DNA from: an uncultured Bacteroidales bacterium
GTDB taxonomy: Bacteria; Bacteroidota; Bacteroidia; Bacteroidales; UBA932
DNA: 64,000 bases
Reading direction: 5' to 3'
Assembly (NCBI GenBank): GCA_947302175.1
Contig: CAMYVB010000004.1
Coordinates: 1 to 64,000 of the forward strand
Below are positions 62,794-64,000 of this stretch, piece after piece. The notes beneath the pieces are model-generated. The model was given only the letters and a program-made list of their open reading frames with translations. It was not told the origin of the DNA and made no database searches. How positions within the stretch are numbered: the first letter of the stretch is position 1; every line of letters starts with the position of its first letter. The translations under genes were made by a program, and so were the position numbers.

Positions 62794-62847
62794 AGAGCGG
62801 CAGATTTGGTGACCAGCCTTTAAAAGGCGGAACCAATCTGCCGCTCT
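62794..62847 (-). terminator. Long hairpin downstream of uxaB
   Basis: AGAGCGGCAGATT on the left pairs with AATCTGCCGCTCT on the right; GGT/ACC and an inner GCCTTT/AAAGGC stem extend it. It lies 25 bases after the uxaB stop on the minus strand. There is no strong T-run, so it may stabilise the 3' end instead of terminating. Confidence 0.65.
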
Positions 62848-62872
62848 TAGCGGATACTATTTGTCGAACGTC

Positions 62873-64000
62873 TTAGATGACTGTCTTGACGGCAGCGCGC
62901 ATGCCTTCGGACTGGATGAGGGCAAGGTCGGCGGCGAGGAGGTCGGTTAGGCCGGGAATTGCATTGAGGTCTTCACCCCAGATGAATTCGTCGGCAAGGA
63001 CGCCCTCGGCGACTTTGCGGGTGTCGCCCGTGGCCCAGAGGTCAGTGAGGAGCTGCATGATCTTGGGATCGTCGTTAGGGACAATCTCGTCCTCTCCCCT
63101 CTTACCGCCCTTGTAGTAGGTGCATATGGCGGCAAGACCGAGAACCAGGCCCTTGGGGAGCTCGCCCTTGCGCTCGAGATAGGTCTTGAGGCCGGGGAGG
63201 TCGCGGGTCTTGAACTTGGGGAAGGAATTGAGCATGATGCTCGTCACGAAATGCTTGACGAAAGGATTGCGGAAGCGCTCCATCACGTCGTCGGCAAACT
63301 TCACAAGCTCTTCCTTGGGAAGGTTGAGCGTGGGAAGAAGCTCCTCGTGCATGACTTTCTTAACGAACTGACCGACCTCGGGATCCTCGCAGCACTCCTT
63401 GACGGTGTTCAGGCCGCTGAGATAGCCGACGGGGGAAAGGACAGTGTGGGGGCCGTTGAGAAGGGTCACCTTACGCTCGTGGTAGGGAGCTTCGGAAGGG
63501 ACGAAAAGCACGTGGAGACCAGCCTTGTCGGCGGGGAACTCGGCGGCGATTTCCTTCGGAGCCTCAATTACCCAGAGGTGGAAGATTTCGGCCTTGTCGA
63601 GAAGATGGTCGTCGTAGCCAACCCTTTCACAGAGCTGGGCTGCGGTGTCGCGGGGATAGCCGGGAACGATGCGGTCCACCAGGGTGGAGTAGACGCCGCA
63701 AGCGGTCTCGAACCAGTCGCTGAACTCTTCACCGAGCTGCCAAAGGTCTATATACTGGCGTATGCATTCCTTGAGGTGCTTGCCGTTTTCGAAAATCAGC
63801 TCGCAGGGGAAAATGATGAAGCCCTTGCTCTTGTCGCCGCCGAAATGTTTGAAGCGGTGATAAAGGAGCTGGGTGAGTTTGCCGGGATATGAGCTTGCGG
63901 GCTCATCCTCAAACTTGCATGAAGGGTCGAAGGCTATGCCGGCCTCGGTCGTATTGGAGATGACGAAACGCATCTCGGGCTGCTCGGCGAGGGCCATGTA
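62873..64000 (-). CDS. uxaB: Tagaturonate reductase (altronate oxidoreductase), N-terminus outside window
   Basis: This is the C-terminal ~375 residues of UxaB, which reduces tagaturonate to altronate with NADH during galacturonate breakdown. EMRFVISNTTEAGI, SYPGKLTQLLYHRF, STLVDRIVPGYPRD, ERKVTLLNGPHT and FRNPFVKHFVTSI align closely with the Escherichia coli enzyme and the mannitol-dehydrogenase superfamily. The frame is open to the right edge, so about 100 N-terminal residues with the Rossmann loop are outside. The gene implies that the organism uses pectin-type hexuronates, in line with the rhamnosidase. Confidence 0.94.
   Translation of the reverse strand, partial: YMALAEQPEMRFVISNTTEAGIAFDPSCKFEDEPASSYPGKLTQLLYHRFKHFGGDKSKGFIIFPCELIFENGKHLKECIRQYIDLWQLGEEFSDWFETACGVYSTLVDRIVPGYPRDTAAQLCERVGYDDHLLDKAEIFHLWVIEAPKEIAAEFPADKAGLHVLFVPSEAPYHERKVTLLNGPHTVLSPVGYLSGLNTVKECCEDPEVGQFVKKVMHEELLPTLNLPKEELVKFADDVMERFRNPFVKHFVTSIMLNSFPKFKTRDLPGLKTYLERKGELPKGLVLGLAAICTYYKGGKRGEDEIVPNDDPKIMQLLTDLWATGDTRKVAEGVLADEFIWGEDLNAIPGLTDLLAADLALIQSEGMRAAVKTVI

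Noticed and set aside
61638..62872. CRISPR array or insertion sequence in the gene-free region
   Set aside because: There are only two full 264-bp units without spacer structure, no cas genes and no transposase frame or clear terminal inverted repeats of a full element.

Overview
The window is a chromosomal segment of a GC-rich member of the Bacteroidales. Four things point there: the dcw division cluster has the Bacteroidetes gene order and no murF inside it; promoters carry the Bacteroidetes -7 element TAnnTTTG (with a -33 TTTG where both parts are seen) instead of the usual -35/-10; leaders are very short; and there are many lipoprotein glycosidases. Nothing here fixes the genus. An Alistipes-like or uncultured gut or rumen lineage would fit.

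Layout. 1-5.3 kb: 3' end of rpoB, then complete rpoC and a bidirectional terminator. 5.3-6.4 kb: a GH33 sialidase lipoprotein on the minus strand. 6.5-12.2 kb: a plus-strand run of an SLBB polysaccharide exporter, a Wzz-like chain-length protein, cysS and exonuclease III. 12.2-14.3 kb: a YbhN-like membrane protein and a PfkB-family kinase, divergently transcribed. 14.3-21.2 kb: a tightly coupled seven-gene minus-strand operon (DUF4886 SGNH-like protein, nitrilase/omega-amidase-like protein, iorA, iorB, two paaK genes, an ACT-domain protein) that looks like arylpyruvate/aryl-acid metabolism. 21.2-26.7 kb: a small membrane exporter, a GH78 rhamnosidase, a GH29 fucosidase and a nitroreductase-like lipoprotein. 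26.7-29.2 kb: tRNA-Arg(TCT), a PspC-PadR operon with a likely operator, tRNA-Ser(TGA), a small lipoprotein and radC. 29.3-34.1 kb: a PAP2 phosphatase, a vWA lipoprotein, a NigD-like lipoprotein, an ECF sigma factor and an anti-sigma-like/beta-barrel protein.

34.1-51.1 kb is the complete dcw cluster (mraZ, rsmH, ftsL-like, ftsI, murE, mraY, murD, ftsW, murG, murC, ftsQ, ftsA, ftsZ) followed directly by gltX. Its promoter region has four 10-bp-phased repeats that look like MraZ boxes and one perfect DnaA box. The genes are so tightly packed that they should be expressed as one unit. They supply lipid II synthesis, septal peptidoglycan synthesis and the Z ring.

51.1-61.6 kb: rpiB, truB and an unrecognised large lipoprotein; a GH36 alpha-galactosidase; and an operon of an acyltransferase-fold protein, a GH20 hexosaminidase and a fusion of a C69-type hydrolase with a sialidase-like domain. 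Together with the GH33, GH29 and GH78 genes this suggests use of host-type or plant-type glycans. 61.6-62.9 kb is the only long stretch without a credible gene. It holds a 264-bp hairpin-rich unit duplicated in tandem, a degenerate third piece, 18-bp near-direct repeats at the flanks, and a candidate roughly 88-nt structured RNA with its own promoter and terminator. The window ends inside uxaB (tagaturonate reductase).

The best candidates for undescribed biology are the 61.7-62.8 kb repeat/RNA region, the C69-sialidase fusion, the ECF sigma gene that seems to start at ATA, and unusual residues in FtsZ and in the E2-like protein.
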